Assembly: GCF_002860255.1 (NCBI RefSeq)
Contig: NZ_PGVE01000095.1
Span: 1-51,678, forward strand
Direction of reading: 5' to 3'
DNA length: 51,678 nt
Origin: Neobacillus cucumis
GTDB lineage: Bacteria; Bacillota; Bacilli; Bacillales; Cytobacillaceae
In this document: in pieces, positions 22,656 to 31,638 of the stretch
Numbering within the stretch: the first letter of the stretch is position 1
How the letters are laid out: each line of letters begins with the position of its first letter
Notes under the pieces: model-generated
Told to the model about the DNA's origin: nothing
Database searches by the model: none
Seen by the model: only the letters and a program-made list of their open reading frames with translations
Translations under genes and position numbers: made by a program

Positions 22656-24209
22656 ATGATTACAAACAATCTTCGTGTTTCTGGTTTGGCATCAGGAATC
22701 GATACCGAAACAATGGTAAAAAAATTAATGGATGCAGAAAAAGCGCAATTAAATAAAATACTACAAAACAAGACGAAGACCGAATGGAAAGTGGATGCCT
22801 ACCGCGATGTAAATACAAAATTTCTTGACCTCCGTACCTCAATGGAGAGCCTTAGATTAGAATCTACTTTTACCAAAAGCAAACTGACCTCATCCGATAG
22901 CAGTAAGGTAGATGTCACGCTATCGGGTATTCCGAGCAGAAGCGAGTATATCATTTCATCGGTGAAAACCTATCAGCCAGGAACACCCTCCTCCGTGAAA
23001 TTTGCTTCGACTAGCCTTTCAAGTGAAACGACTGAACTTGGGACAGGGAATGGGTTCCAATTCACTTTAAATGGAGAAACGATTTCTCTTACGGCACAAG
23101 ATACCATCCGGAGCTCTATAACAAAAATTAATGAATTAGCGGCAAAAACTGGGGTAACGGCTAGCTATTCCAGCGGCGATCAGGCAATCGTTTTTACGTC
23201 AAAAGACCCAGCGACAAGTATGACTATTAGCAATCTATCAAACAGTAATAATGTATTGAACCTGGCAGCCGGGTCTATCAGTGAAACTCAGAATGACTTT
23301 CCAGCTGGGAATACCAGCGGCGCAACAGGAGTCTCAGCGATACAAGCAGTTGGCGGTCAGGTAACCATTAACGGGACCACACTAACGTTGAAAAATAATG
23401 AACTGACCTATGACGGGGTTACCTTCACCTTCAAAAATGACATGCCAGCTGGAAGCAATGTCACCATAACGAAAAAGACAGATGTGGATGCGATCTATGA
23501 CACTATCAAGGGATTTGTCGATAAATATAACGACACCATCAAAGCCTTGCACGATAAGGTTGAGGAAAAAAAGTATAAGGATTATGCACCGCTGTTAGAC
23601 GACCAAAAGACAAATATGAAAGACAAAGAGATTGAATTATGGGAAGAAAAGGCCAAGAGCGGGTTATTACAAGACGATCAAATCATCTCCTCTGCCTTAG
23701 ATAAGCTGAGGACGGCGCTTTATTCGAATGTAAGTGATGTGGATTCCACTAAAATGAATAAACAGTTTGATTCACTTGCAGACATCGGGATTACCACTAG
23801 TTCCAATTATAAGGATAATGGGAAGCTTGAGATCGACGAAACCAAGCTAAGAGAGGCACTTGAAAATCATATCAATGACGTTTCGTTATTGTTTTCAAAA
23901 AAATACGATACGAAAAGTTCCTTAAACAACACGGCTAACAATAAAGACGAATTTGCTAACAGCGGTGCCGGCTGGCGATTATATGATCAAATCAATGAAA
24001 CGATGAAGAAAATTACGAAAACTGCTGGTACTTCAAGTGATTCGTATTTGTCGAAAGCGCTTAGCCAGTTTGATACACAAATTGATTCTTGGGAGAAAAG
24101 ATTGCAAACAAAAGAAGATTACTATTGGAAACAGTTTAATGCGATGGAGCAGGCGATTCAAAAATCGAATAGCCAGAGCAGCTGGCTGACACAGCAAATG
24201 GGTGGGTGA
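22656..24209 (+). CDS. fliD: Filament cap protein FliD (HAP2)
   Basis: Cap at the filament tip that folds incoming flagellin. The 517 residues start ITNNLRVSGLASGIDTETMVKKLMDAE, which contains the FliD_N signature GLASGIDTE. They continue through variable outer domains and end in a coiled C-terminal D0 region (LSKALSQFDTQIDSWEKRL and WKQFNAMEQAIQKSNSQSSW). The ATG at 22656 is preceded by GGGGGATGG; the earlier in-frame ATG at 22605 would add a leader that does not fit the family. The stop overlaps the next start (TGATG). fliD-fliT-fliS form the usual Bacillus trio. Confidence 0.95.
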   Translation: MITNNLRVSGLASGIDTETMVKKLMDAEKAQLNKILQNKTKTEWKVDAYRDVNTKFLDLRTSMESLRLESTFTKSKLTSSDSSKVDVTLSGIPSRSEYIISSVKTYQPGTPSSVKFASTSLSSETTELGTGNGFQFTLNGETISLTAQDTIRSSITKINELAAKTGVTASYSSGDQAIVFTSKDPATSMTISNLSNSNNVLNLAAGSISETQNDFPAGNTSGATGVSAIQAVGGQVTINGTTLTLKNNELTYDGVTFTFKNDMPAGSNVTITKKTDVDAIYDTIKGFVDKYNDTIKALHDKVEEKKYKDYAPLLDDQKTNMKDKEIELWEEKAKSGLLQDDQIISSALDKLRTALYSNVSDVDSTKMNKQFDSLADIGITTSSNYKDNGKLEIDETKLREALENHINDVSLLFSKKYDTKSSLNNTANNKDEFANSGAGWRLYDQINETMKKITKTAGTSSDSYLSKALSQFDTQIDSWEKRLQTKEDYYWKQFNAMEQAIQKSNSQSSWLTQQMGG

Positions 24210-24574
24210 TGGAACTCTTGTTTAAAGAGAAAGACGCATTACTTCATCAGTATTACGAACTTACTAATAAACTAATAATGGAAATAAATCCTGAATCAAT
24301 GGAAAATGTACAAATCGCTCTGGAGGAACGGCAAAAGTATATTGAGAAAATAAACTTTCTCGATCAAAAGGCAGAGCAGATTCTGATGAATCCAGAGATG
24401 AAAGAACTGCTTCTTCGTATTGAAGCTCTGGAGAAAATCCTTCAAGAAAGACTAAAAGAAGCGCAGCAAAAAGTTCTCTCACAAATCCATAGCCTGAAAA
24501 AAGAAAAACGGTTGAAGCATTACGGGGATATGGGGTTTGTTTCTAGCGGAATATTTTATGATAAACGAAAATAG
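24209..24574 (+). CDS. fliT: FliT-like flagellar chaperone
   Basis: A 121-residue helical protein between fliD and fliS, the place of fliT in Bacillus, where FliT acts as the export chaperone of FliD. It is predicted to be a helix bundle with heptad patterns (LLHQYYELTNKLIMEI, IQVALEERQ-like segment, EALEKILQERLKEAQQKVL). Primary sequence is poorly conserved in this family, so the assignment depends on context. The ATG at 24209 overlaps the fliD stop; a GTG one codon earlier is also possible. Confidence 0.75.
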   Translation: MELLFKEKDALLHQYYELTNKLIMEINPESMENVQIALEERQKYIEKINFLDQKAEQILMNPEMKELLLRIEALEKILQERLKEAQQKVLSQIHSLKKEKRLKHYGDMGFVSSGIFYDKRK

Positions 24575-24591
24575 GGTAAAGGTGGAAGATC

Positions 24592-24969
24592 ATGTCTCTT
24601 AAAAATCCTTATCAAGCATATGAAAATAATCAAGTGTTATTTGCCAAAGGGGAAGAGCTGGTCCTGCTATTATATAAAGGGGCCATTAAATTTATTGAGC
24701 AGGCTAAACTGGCATTGGAGAAAAAGAATCTGCCTCGAACCAATGATCGAATTATTAAAGCACAGAATATTGTCACAGAATTAATGGTAACTCTGAATAT
24801 GGATATAGAAGTCTCCAAATCCTTGCTCCCTCTTTATGACTATTTAAGAAGAAGATTAATTGAAGCAAATATAAAAAAAGAGACTGAAATATTAGATGAA
24901 GTTCAAGGAATGCTTGCAGAATTGCTAGGAACTTGGACGGAAGCCATGAAAGTCGTAAGACCTACTTAA
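24592..24969 (+). CDS. fliS: Flagellin export chaperone FliS
   Basis: Cytoplasmic chaperone that binds flagellin's C-terminal region and prevents premature polymerisation. The 125 residues begin with NPYQAYENNQVLFAKGEELVLL, followed by YKGAIKFIEQAKLAL and a third helix LYDYLRRRLIEANIKKE, which match FliS closely. An AAAGGTGG site precedes the ATG. Its stop lies inside the stem of the terminator at 24957. The flagellin it serves is at 13113. Confidence 0.93.
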   Translation: MSLKNPYQAYENNQVLFAKGEELVLLLYKGAIKFIEQAKLALEKKNLPRTNDRIIKAQNIVTELMVTLNMDIEVSKSLLPLYDYLRRRLIEANIKKETEILDEVQGMLAELLGTWTEAMKVVRPT

Positions 24970-25003
24970 CGTGTTAATTTTTTGTTAAGTAGGTCTTTTT
25001 TCA
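24957..25003 (+). terminator. Terminator after fliS
   Basis: AAGACCTACTTAAC and GTTAAGTAGGTCTT form a perfect 14-bp stem with a 13-base loop, followed by a T run. The left arm overlaps the fliS stop codon. Confidence 0.9.
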
Positions 25004-25088
25004 TTTTTTCCCCATTGTAATATTTGTAAGGGCATTGTAATATTATATTATTAGATTTTCGACCAAAATCATCACAATACGACAAACA

Positions 25089-25180
25089 ATCCGATAATGG
25101 CAAACCTGGGGAAATCCAGGGACGCAAAGCTATAGGGGCTACCATCATTTTATGATCATGCCAGCCAGTTGCCGAAGAGT
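25089..25180 (+). promoter_or_regulatory. Cyclic-di-GMP-I (GEMM) riboswitch aptamer
   Basis: The stretch follows the class I c-di-GMP aptamer in order: GGCAAACC, a short hairpin CCTGGG-GAAA-TCCAGG with a GNRA loop, the invariant GGGACGCAAAGC, a second variable hairpin (ATCAT/ATGAT core) and the closing GCCAGCCAGTTGCCGAAG. The GAAA tetraloop and the later receptor-type helix are both present. It lies about 95-185 bases ahead of flgB and is followed by a UUCG-capped terminator. Known members in other Firmicutes sit ahead of motility genes. Confidence 0.92.
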
Positions 25181-25195
25181 TATAGTTTATTTGCT

Positions 25196-25224
25196 ATGCT
25201 ATTCTTCGGAATAGCATTTTTTTT
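25196..25224 (+). terminator. Riboswitch expression-platform terminator
   Basis: ATGCTATTC and GAATAGCAT pair over nine bp with a TTCG tetraloop, followed by eight or more T. Bases 25201-25209 of the stem-loop can instead pair with 25172-25180 at the 3' edge of the aptamer (CCGAAGAGT with ATTCTTCGG, one G-U). The two folds exclude each other, as expected for a transcription switch. Confidence 0.88.
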
Positions 25225-25274
25225 GTCTAAAAAATAATTGGATAATTTATCCAATTGGTAAAAGGAGGTTATTT

Positions 25275-25655
25275 ATGCTACAAAACATTTCTATCCTCAA
25301 TCAGGCATTGGATGTTTCTGTGTTAAGGCACAATACCATCTCAAATAATTTAGCCAATATGGATACGCCGAATTACAAGCCGCAAAAGGTAGTTTTTGAG
25401 GAAGTATTAAAAGGAGAACTAGCAAATTCTTCTTTTGAAGGGACACGGTCGAATACTAAGCATATTCCTATTGGGAATTCTCAAGCAAGACCCTTTATCA
25501 CCGAAGAATCTGTTGTGACACAAAATAATGGGAATGGTGTAGATGTGGATAAGGAGATGTCTGATTTAACGGAGAACTCCATTTGGTATCAAACGTTAAG
25601 CTATCAGCTGAGTGAAGAATTTAACTTATTAAAAACAGCGATTAAATCAAGGTAG
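25275..25655 (+). CDS. flgB: Flagellar rod protein FlgB
   Basis: Proximal rod subunit. The 126 residues have the N-terminal VLRHNTISNNLANMDTPNYK and a C-terminal VDVDKEMSDLTENSIWYQTL segment, both standard for FlgB. AAAGGAGG precedes the ATG. It is the first gene behind the c-di-GMP riboswitch and opens the long basal-body and export operon that ends with sigD. Confidence 0.95.
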   Translation: MLQNISILNQALDVSVLRHNTISNNLANMDTPNYKPQKVVFEEVLKGELANSSFEGTRSNTKHIPIGNSQARPFITEESVVTQNNGNGVDVDKEMSDLTENSIWYQTLSYQLSEEFNLLKTAIKSR

Positions 25656-25665
25656 GGGATAAAAG

Positions 25666-26106
25666 ATGTCAATGTTTCAGCCATTAAACATTAGTGCTTC
25701 CGCCTTAACAGCAGGGCGTATGAAAATGGATGTTATCTCATCCAATATTGCGAATGCTTCGACCACAAGAGGGAAATTAGTGAACGGTGAATGGACTCCT
25801 TACCGAAGAAAGATGGTCGAGGTAGAGCCACAGGGAAATGCCCCTTTCAGCCAATATTTAAACAATGAAAAGGGTGCTAATGGTGTAAAGGTGACAAAAA
25901 TTGTCGAAGACCAAACGCCTTTTCAGCCTGTTTATGACCCGACGAATCCAGATGCGAACAAAGATGGGTACGTGATGATGCCAAACGTGGATATTACCAA
26001 GGAGATGGTCGACCTTATGAGTGCCTCTCGTGCCTATGAAGCCAACGTGACGGCTTTTAATGTTGGAAAAACGATGTCTTTAAAGGCATTAGATATTGGC
26101 AGATAA
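25666..26106 (+). CDS. flgC: Flagellar rod protein FlgC
   Basis: Rod subunit of 146 residues. It has the N-terminal LNISASALTAGRMKMDVIS and SSNIANASTTRG, the conserved middle VKVTKIVEDQTPFQPVYDP, and the C-terminal PNVDITKEMVDLMSASRAYE with ANVTAFNVGKTM. Start and spacing behind flgB (10 bases) are canonical. fliE follows 13 bases after its stop. Confidence 0.95.
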   Translation: MSMFQPLNISASALTAGRMKMDVISSNIANASTTRGKLVNGEWTPYRRKMVEVEPQGNAPFSQYLNNEKGANGVKVTKIVEDQTPFQPVYDPTNPDANKDGYVMMPNVDITKEMVDLMSASRAYEANVTAFNVGKTMSLKALDIGR

Positions 26107-26119
26107 GGAGTTTTATAGG

Positions 26120-26419
26120 ATGCAAATCAATTCATTGTTTACTAATTCAGTGACAGGTTTGGGACAAAGCCAATCAATCAAATCTATACCAACCCCAACA
26201 ACGTCCTTTTCTTCCGCTTTGAGTGATGCACTAAAAAGTGCCAATAACACCATTGTTGAATCAGAGAACATGTCAGAAAAGTTAGCCACAGGCGAAATCA
26301 AAAATATCCATGACGTAACAATTGCTGCTCAAAAAGCGCAGATTGCCCTTCAATTAACAACGCAAGTAAGAGATAAAGTAGTGGAGTCTTATCAAGAAAT
26401 CATGAGAATGCAAGTCTAG
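26120..26419 (+). CDS. fliE: Hook-basal body protein FliE
   Basis: Small exported adapter between the MS-ring and the rod. The 99 residues end in the well conserved IHDVTIAAQKAQIALQLTTQ and VRDKVVESYQEIMRMQV. The ATG at 26120 is nine bases behind AAGGAG; the frame extends to 26096 but that overlaps flgC. It is slightly shorter than B. subtilis FliE (106). Confidence 0.93.
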   Translation: MQINSLFTNSVTGLGQSQSIKSIPTPTTSFSSALSDALKSANNTIVESENMSEKLATGEIKNIHDVTIAAQKAQIALQLTTQVRDKVVESYQEIMRMQV

Positions 26420-26446
26420 CACTTGGCTTTTTGAAAGGCGGAACCT

Positions 26447-28078
26447 ATGAAAGAGAAAATCACAGATATGAAAGAGAGGATAGCGGGCTTTTGGAAAAAT
26501 ACCAGCAAGAAAAGCAAAACGTTCTACCTAGGTACCTTTATCGTACTGATTGCCATCTTTTGCTTTGTATTTTTCTTCTTGTTAAAGACCAATTATGTAC
26601 CTCTTTATACCAATAGTTTAAGCCAAAAGGAAATCGGCGAAATCAAAGATGTATTAGAAAAACAGGGGTTCACCGACTATAAGATTGAAAATAATGGAAC
26701 GCAAATTCTCGTCCCTAAAGAGTCTGCACAAGATTTAATCGTCAGTTTAGCTTCCCAGGGTCTTCCGAAAAGCGGTCCGATCAGTTTTTCCGAACAAACA
26801 AAGGATTTAAAATTTGGTGTAACCGAACAAGAATTAGATGTCATTGAACGAGAGACCATTCAGAAACAATTAGCGAATTTAATGACCAAGATTAGTGGTG
26901 TGAAAAGCGCCGAAGTCATGATTACCATGCCTAAAGACAGTGTCTTTGTGCGGCCGGAACAAGAGGACAAGGCCAGTGCCTCCATTATTGTTGACTTAGA
27001 GCCAGGAACTGAACTAGAGCAAGGTCAAATTAAGTCGCTTTATTTCTTAGCTTCCAAAAGTATTCCTAATCTACCAAAAGAAAACATCGTCATAACAGAT
27101 CAGTACGGTCAACTTTTATCGCTAGATGATTCGAATGATGATTCCTCTTTTGTGGGGGTCGGAAGTTATGAAAGTCAAAGAAAAATTAAACAAAAAGTTG
27201 AAGCCGATATTCAGCGCAGTATTCAGCAGATGCTCGGAACGATGCTCGGTAAAGATAAAGTCTACGTTCAAACCTTTGCTAAGTTGAATTTTGATAAAGT
27301 CAAAACGCAGCAAAGCCTAGTAGAGCCACTTACCAAGGATAAAGATGGAAATCCGCTAGGAATCGCAGTTAGTGTGGAGAAAATCAGCAAAGAGTACAAG
27401 GGCAATGGAGCTGCAGCGGCGAGTGGGGTAAGCGGGACTGGTCAGGGAGATGTTCCGGCCTATGCCAGCAACAGTGATAGCGGAAATAATGATTATAAAG
27501 AAACACAGGACAGAGTCAACTACGAATTCAATCGAATCACAAAAGAGATTACCCAAAGTCCTTATACGATTGAAGACTTAACGATTAATGTCGGTGTCGA
27601 ACCGCCGAATCCGAAAAATCCTGCTTCATTAACAGCCGATACCCAGGATAACATTCGAAATATCATTTCTAATGTGGTCCGTACGGCGATTGGAAACAAC
27701 AGTTCAACGATAACGGACGCTGATATTAACAAGCGGATTACCGTTTTCCCTAAAGAATTTACCGGAAAGACCAATCTAGCGGCTGCCTCTGTAAGTGAGC
27801 CAGAAAAACGGTCTTATATAAATTATATCTGGATCGGAGCCGCTGCTTTCGTTTTATTACTAGGAGGAATCGTTGCAGCGAGATTCATTAGACGTAAGAG
27901 GGAAGACGATCTCGATCCATTCTCAGAGTTTTTAGAAGCGAAAACGATAAATGAATTCGAAGAAGATGTTAGAAATAAGCAAACCGTCCAAAATGAAATT
28001 AATCAATTAGCAGGTAAAAATACGGAGGAATTCGTTGAGCTGCTGCGTTACTGGTTAAAGGAAGAAAAGGAGGGATAA
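26447..28078 (+). CDS. fliF: MS-ring protein FliF
   Basis: Forms the membrane-embedded MS-ring on which the rotor is built. The 543 residues have two membrane helices, near residues 25-45 (TFIVLIAIFCFVFFFLL) and about 450-472 (WIGAAAFVLLLGGIVAA). Between them are the ring-building motifs and the conserved YxPLYTNSLS start, then VPKESAQDLIVSLASQGLP and VMITMPKDSVFVRPEQEDKAS. The short cytoplasmic tail ends VELLRYWLKEEK, the FliG-binding segment. Confidence 0.95.
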   Translation: MKEKITDMKERIAGFWKNTSKKSKTFYLGTFIVLIAIFCFVFFFLLKTNYVPLYTNSLSQKEIGEIKDVLEKQGFTDYKIENNGTQILVPKESAQDLIVSLASQGLPKSGPISFSEQTKDLKFGVTEQELDVIERETIQKQLANLMTKISGVKSAEVMITMPKDSVFVRPEQEDKASASIIVDLEPGTELEQGQIKSLYFLASKSIPNLPKENIVITDQYGQLLSLDDSNDDSSFVGVGSYESQRKIKQKVEADIQRSIQQMLGTMLGKDKVYVQTFAKLNFDKVKTQQSLVEPLTKDKDGNPLGIAVSVEKISKEYKGNGAAAASGVSGTGQGDVPAYASNSDSGNNDYKETQDRVNYEFNRITKEITQSPYTIEDLTINVGVEPPNPKNPASLTADTQDNIRNIISNVVRTAIGNNSSTITDADINKRITVFPKEFTGKTNLAAASVSEPEKRSYINYIWIGAAAFVLLLGGIVAARFIRRKREDDLDPFSEFLEAKTINEFEEDVRNKQTVQNEINQLAGKNTEEFVELLRYWLKEEKEG

Positions 28079-28079
28079 G

Positions 28080-29081
28080 ATGCGCAAGCTAACGGGGCTT
28101 CAAAAAGTAGCCATCCTTTTGATTTCCCTTGGAAAAGAAGGGTCATCGACCATCTATAAACACTTGAAAGAAGATGAAGTGGAATTATTAACAAAGGAAA
28201 TCGCCAATCTTCAGTGGATTGATTCAACAGTAAAAGAAGATGTTCTAGATGAATTTTACAAAATGGCAACGGAAAGAAACGTGGTATCAAAAGGAGGAGA
28301 ACATTTTGCCAAGGACTTACTTGCTTTATCCTTTGGGGAAGAGAAAGCTAAGGAATTCCTCCACCGCTCCTCAGAAAAAAATAAAAAGAAGCCTTTTTAT
28401 TTTGCTCATCGAGCCGAACCCGTTCAAATCCTGAATCTCTTGCAATATGAAAATGCACAAACCATTGCATTGGTTTTATCCTATTTGGATGCGCAAAAGG
28501 CATCGGCCATCCTATCCGCTTTTCCTGCCGAGAAGCAAACCGATATCGCCACGAAGATTGCGTTAATGGATACTGTTTCACCGGAAGTCATCCGCCAGGT
28601 TGAGGAGGTCCTGAAAGAAAAACTTGCTACGACCTCCTCACAGGACTATACCGTAAACAACGGCATTGATAATATCGTCAATATTTTAACAAGCGTTGAT
28701 CGTGGGACGGAAAAAAATATTTTAGAATCCTTGTCAGAAAAAAGTCCAAGTCTTGCGGAAGAAATTAAAGGGAAGATGTTTATCTTTGAAGATATTGCTT
28801 TCTTAGATCATCATTCGATCCAGCGAATTCTTCGTGATGTGGATAGTGAAGACTTATATTTAGCCTTAAAAATTGCCAGCGATGATTTAAAAGAAGTGAT
28901 TTATAAAAATATCTCGAAAAGACGGGCTGAATTGCTTGAGGAACAAGGGACATATGATAAGCCTGTACGCCTGAAAGAGGCAGAAGAGGCACAGGGGCGC
29001 ATCGTAAGAATTGTACGAAAGCTCGAAGAAGAAGGCTCCATTATCATTGAGAGAAAAGGCGGCGAGGCTGTTGTCGTCTAA
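28080..29081 (+). CDS. fliG: Flagellar motor switch protein FliG
   Basis: Torque-receiving C-ring protein that binds FliF, FliM and the MotA loop. The 333 residues start LTGLQKVAILLISLGKE, the FliG N-terminal signature. The middle domain has the PVQILNLLQYENAQTIALVL pattern and the C-terminal domain carries FEDIAFLDHHSIQRILRDVD, with charged residues that interact with the stator. It begins one base after fliF stops, and its last 11 bases overlap the start of fliH. Confidence 0.95.
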   Translation: MRKLTGLQKVAILLISLGKEGSSTIYKHLKEDEVELLTKEIANLQWIDSTVKEDVLDEFYKMATERNVVSKGGEHFAKDLLALSFGEEKAKEFLHRSSEKNKKKPFYFAHRAEPVQILNLLQYENAQTIALVLSYLDAQKASAILSAFPAEKQTDIATKIALMDTVSPEVIRQVEEVLKEKLATTSSQDYTVNNGIDNIVNILTSVDRGTEKNILESLSEKSPSLAEEIKGKMFIFEDIAFLDHHSIQRILRDVDSEDLYLALKIASDDLKEVIYKNISKRRAELLEEQGTYDKPVRLKEAEEAQGRIVRIVRKLEEEGSIIIERKGGEAVVV

Positions 29082-29856
29082 GATTGTTAAATCAACTTAT
29101 GTTCCTTCAGTTATTGAAGCCACGTTGTTATTGTCTAAAAGGAAGGGAAGCTCTCACCCTGCACATCCTATGGAATTAGGACTTTCTCCCGAGGAACGTC
29201 TTCAAAATGCAGAACAACAAGCGGCTGCCATGTTAAAAAAGGCCCATGATGATCTTCTGCTTGATAGAGAAAAAGCGGCGGCAGAGCTGGAAGATTGGAA
29301 ACGTCTGGAGAGGGATCAAGTTAACCTTGAGCTTGAGACAATCAGACAGCAGGGCTGGAGTGAGGGATATGATCAAGGAAGGCAAACAGCCGAGACGGAC
29401 TATTCCTCGAAGGTTCAGTTAGCCAAAGAGATTCTAGCAAAGGCCTATAAGGAAAAAGAGGAAATAATTCATGAGGCAGAACCGTTTGTGATTGAATTAT
29501 CGGTACAAATTGCTTCAAAGATTATTCAAAAAGAATTAGAAACCAAACCAGAAGTACTCATCGAGATGATCAAACAAAACCTTGTTTATTCCAATGAACG
29601 CTCGATGATATCGATTTGTGTGAGTCCAGAGGATTTTAGCTTCGTCCAGGCTCAGAGAAATCAATTACTTGAAATGCTGGAGGGGCAAATTGAGGTGAAA
29701 ATATTACCTGAACATTCGATTGAAAAGGGCGGCTGTGTGATCCGCACCTCCTATGGAAGTATTGATGCCCGACTGGATGTACAACTGAAAGAAATCAAGC
29801 AAGCATTACTTAAAACGGTACAGGATGAAAAGTATGAAGAAACGGCTGGAGATTGA
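29071..29856 (+). CDS. fliH: Flagellar export stator/regulator FliH
   Basis: Binds the export ATPase FliI and tethers it to the export gate. The 261 residues have a central coiled coil (about 50-120, rich in glutamate and lysine) and a C-terminal FliH/V-ATPase E-subunit-like domain with PFVIELSVQIASKIIQKELE and GGCVIRTSYGSIDARLD. I set the start at TTG 29071, inside the fliG end, because the protein then begins MSSKIVKSTYV like other Bacillus FliH proteins. The frame is open further upstream to 29011, but that is within fliG. Confidence 0.9.
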   Translation: MSSKIVKSTYVPSVIEATLLLSKRKGSSHPAHPMELGLSPEERLQNAEQQAAAMLKKAHDDLLLDREKAAAELEDWKRLERDQVNLELETIRQQGWSEGYDQGRQTAETDYSSKVQLAKEILAKAYKEKEEIIHEAEPFVIELSVQIASKIIQKELETKPEVLIEMIKQNLVYSNERSMISICVSPEDFSFVQAQRNQLLEMLEGQIEVKILPEHSIEKGGCVIRTSYGSIDARLDVQLKEIKQALLKTVQDEKYEETAGD

Positions 29857-31162
29857 GAAATATCTACAAACTTTACAGACGATTAACCCGATAAAAATGA
29901 ATGGAAAGGTCACACAGGTCATCGGACTGACGATTGAATCACAAGGCCCGGATGTAAAGATGGGCGATGTGTGCCAGATCTATCCCTCTAGTAATGAACC
30001 GCCGTTAGAGGCAGAGGTGGTAGGGTTCAGAGGAAATCGGGTCCTGTTAATGCCTTTAGGAGAGATTGTATCCATTGGCCCTGGCTGTGAGGTGGTCGCC
30101 ACCGGTAAGCCGCTTACCGTGAAGGTAGGAATGGAGCTTTTAGGAAAGGTATTAGATGGCTTGGGCAAGCCGATGGATGAAAGTCCACTGCCTTCGGGAT
30201 TAGTAGAAGTGGTCACGAATAACAATCCGCCTAATCCATTGAAACGGCCAAGAATTCATCATCCATTAAATGTGGGTGTCCGCTCGATTGATGGTCTGCT
30301 AACGATTGGCAGAGGACAACGGGTCGGAATTTTTGCCGGCAGCGGTGTAGGGAAAAGTACGCTCTTGGGCATGATTGCCAGAAACACGAGTGCAGATGTT
30401 AATGTGATTGGACTGATTGGGGAACGTGGCCGAGAGGTGCTTGATTTTATCGAGAGAGATTTGGGTGAAGAGGGCCTAAAGAAATCGGTGGTGGTGGTTG
30501 CCACCAGTGATCAGCCTGCCTTAGTCCGAATTAAGGGGGCCGTTATCGCCACAACGATTGCTGAATTTTTCAGGGACCAAGGGTTGAGTGTGAATCTAAT
30601 GCTTGATTCTGTTACGAGATATGCCATGGCACAAAGGGAAATTGGGCTGGCAATCGGTGAGCCGCCGACAACAAAAGGATATACCCCTTCCGTTTTCGCG
30701 ATGCTGCCTAAGCTGTTAGAGCGGGCAGGAACAGGACCTAAAGGGGAAATTACAGCCTTTTATACGGTCTTAGTGGATGGCGATGACATGAATGAACCGA
30801 TTGCTGATACAGCCAGGGGGATATTGGATGGACATATTGTGTTAGATCGAAAACTAGCCCAGCAAGGTCATTTCCCGTCCATTAATGTTTTAAATAGCGT
30901 CAGCCGCGTGATGAAGGACATTGCCGGCCCGGAACATATTCATGCAGCAGAGAAAATGAAACAATTGATGGCCATCTACCAAGAGGCCGAGGACCTAATT
31001 AAAATTGGTGCCTATAAACAAGGGACCAACCAAGAGATTGATTTATCTATTAAGTATAAGGGCTGGATCGATCACTTCTTAAAGCAAGGAGTCAATGAAC
31101 CTTCCCATTTGGAGCTTTCCATTCAAACAATGATTCAACAATTTGGGGAGATGGTTAGATGA
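29834..31162 (+). CDS. fliI: Flagellar export ATPase FliI
   Basis: ATPase that unloads chaperone-substrate complexes at the export gate. The 442 residues include the Walker A AGSGVGKST at 168-176, the ATPase core with GLIGERGREVLDFIE, the catalytic region with LNLMLDSVTRYAMAQREIGLA, and the signature GYTPSVFAMLPKLLERAG. All are standard for the FliI and F1-beta family. A nearby ATG at 29825 is an alternative start; the later one has better ribosome-site spacing. It overlaps the end of fliH. Confidence 0.95.
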   Translation: MKKRLEIEKYLQTLQTINPIKMNGKVTQVIGLTIESQGPDVKMGDVCQIYPSSNEPPLEAEVVGFRGNRVLLMPLGEIVSIGPGCEVVATGKPLTVKVGMELLGKVLDGLGKPMDESPLPSGLVEVVTNNNPPNPLKRPRIHHPLNVGVRSIDGLLTIGRGQRVGIFAGSGVGKSTLLGMIARNTSADVNVIGLIGERGREVLDFIERDLGEEGLKKSVVVVATSDQPALVRIKGAVIATTIAEFFRDQGLSVNLMLDSVTRYAMAQREIGLAIGEPPTTKGYTPSVFAMLPKLLERAGTGPKGEITAFYTVLVDGDDMNEPIADTARGILDGHIVLDRKLAQQGHFPSINVLNSVSRVMKDIAGPEHIHAAEKMKQLMAIYQEAEDLIKIGAYKQGTNQEIDLSIKYKGWIDHFLKQGVNEPSHLELSIQTMIQQFGEMVR

Positions 31163-31602
31163 GTTTTCAATTTCGCTATGAAAAAATCCTGACAATGAAA
31201 GAAAAAGAAAAAGATTCTGCCTTTCATGAAATGAATGTATTTAAACAAATGAAAGAAACGGCAGAGCATCAATTACTTGAGTTGATTCAAAAAAAGGATC
31301 ACTACATCCGGGACTCCCAAAACATGATGAGAAATTCTCTCAGGGTTACGGACATCCAGGAACGGGAGAAATATATTGACTTTCTGAATCGGCAAATTGA
31401 GAGAGTCAAAAAAAAGGTTAGTGAGCTGACAAGAGAGTTAACAATAAAAAACAATGTATTGCTGACTAAAAATCAGGAAGAAAAGATTTGGAGTTCCTGG
31501 CGGGAAAAATCATTGGAAGAGTACACCGTAAAAACAAATAGAGAAGAACAAAATAGGCTCGATGAAATGGCGGTCCTCCGCTATTTTTACCATAAAAACT
31601 AG
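31159..31602 (+). CDS. fliJ: Flagellar export chaperone FliJ
   Basis: Coiled-coil partner of FliI that helps cycle export chaperones. The 147 residues begin FQFRYEKILTMKEKEKD, the FliJ N-terminal pattern, and are one long antiparallel coiled coil with LQ- and EK-rich heptads. The start overlaps the fliI stop (ATGA). Confidence 0.9.
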   Translation: MSFQFRYEKILTMKEKEKDSAFHEMNVFKQMKETAEHQLLELIQKKDHYIRDSQNMMRNSLRVTDIQEREKYIDFLNRQIERVKKKVSELTRELTIKNNVLLTKNQEEKIWSSWREKSLEEYTVKTNREEQNRLDEMAVLRYFYHKN

Positions 31603-31638
31603 CAATCAGACTAGCAATGAAAAGAGGGCAAACGAAAG

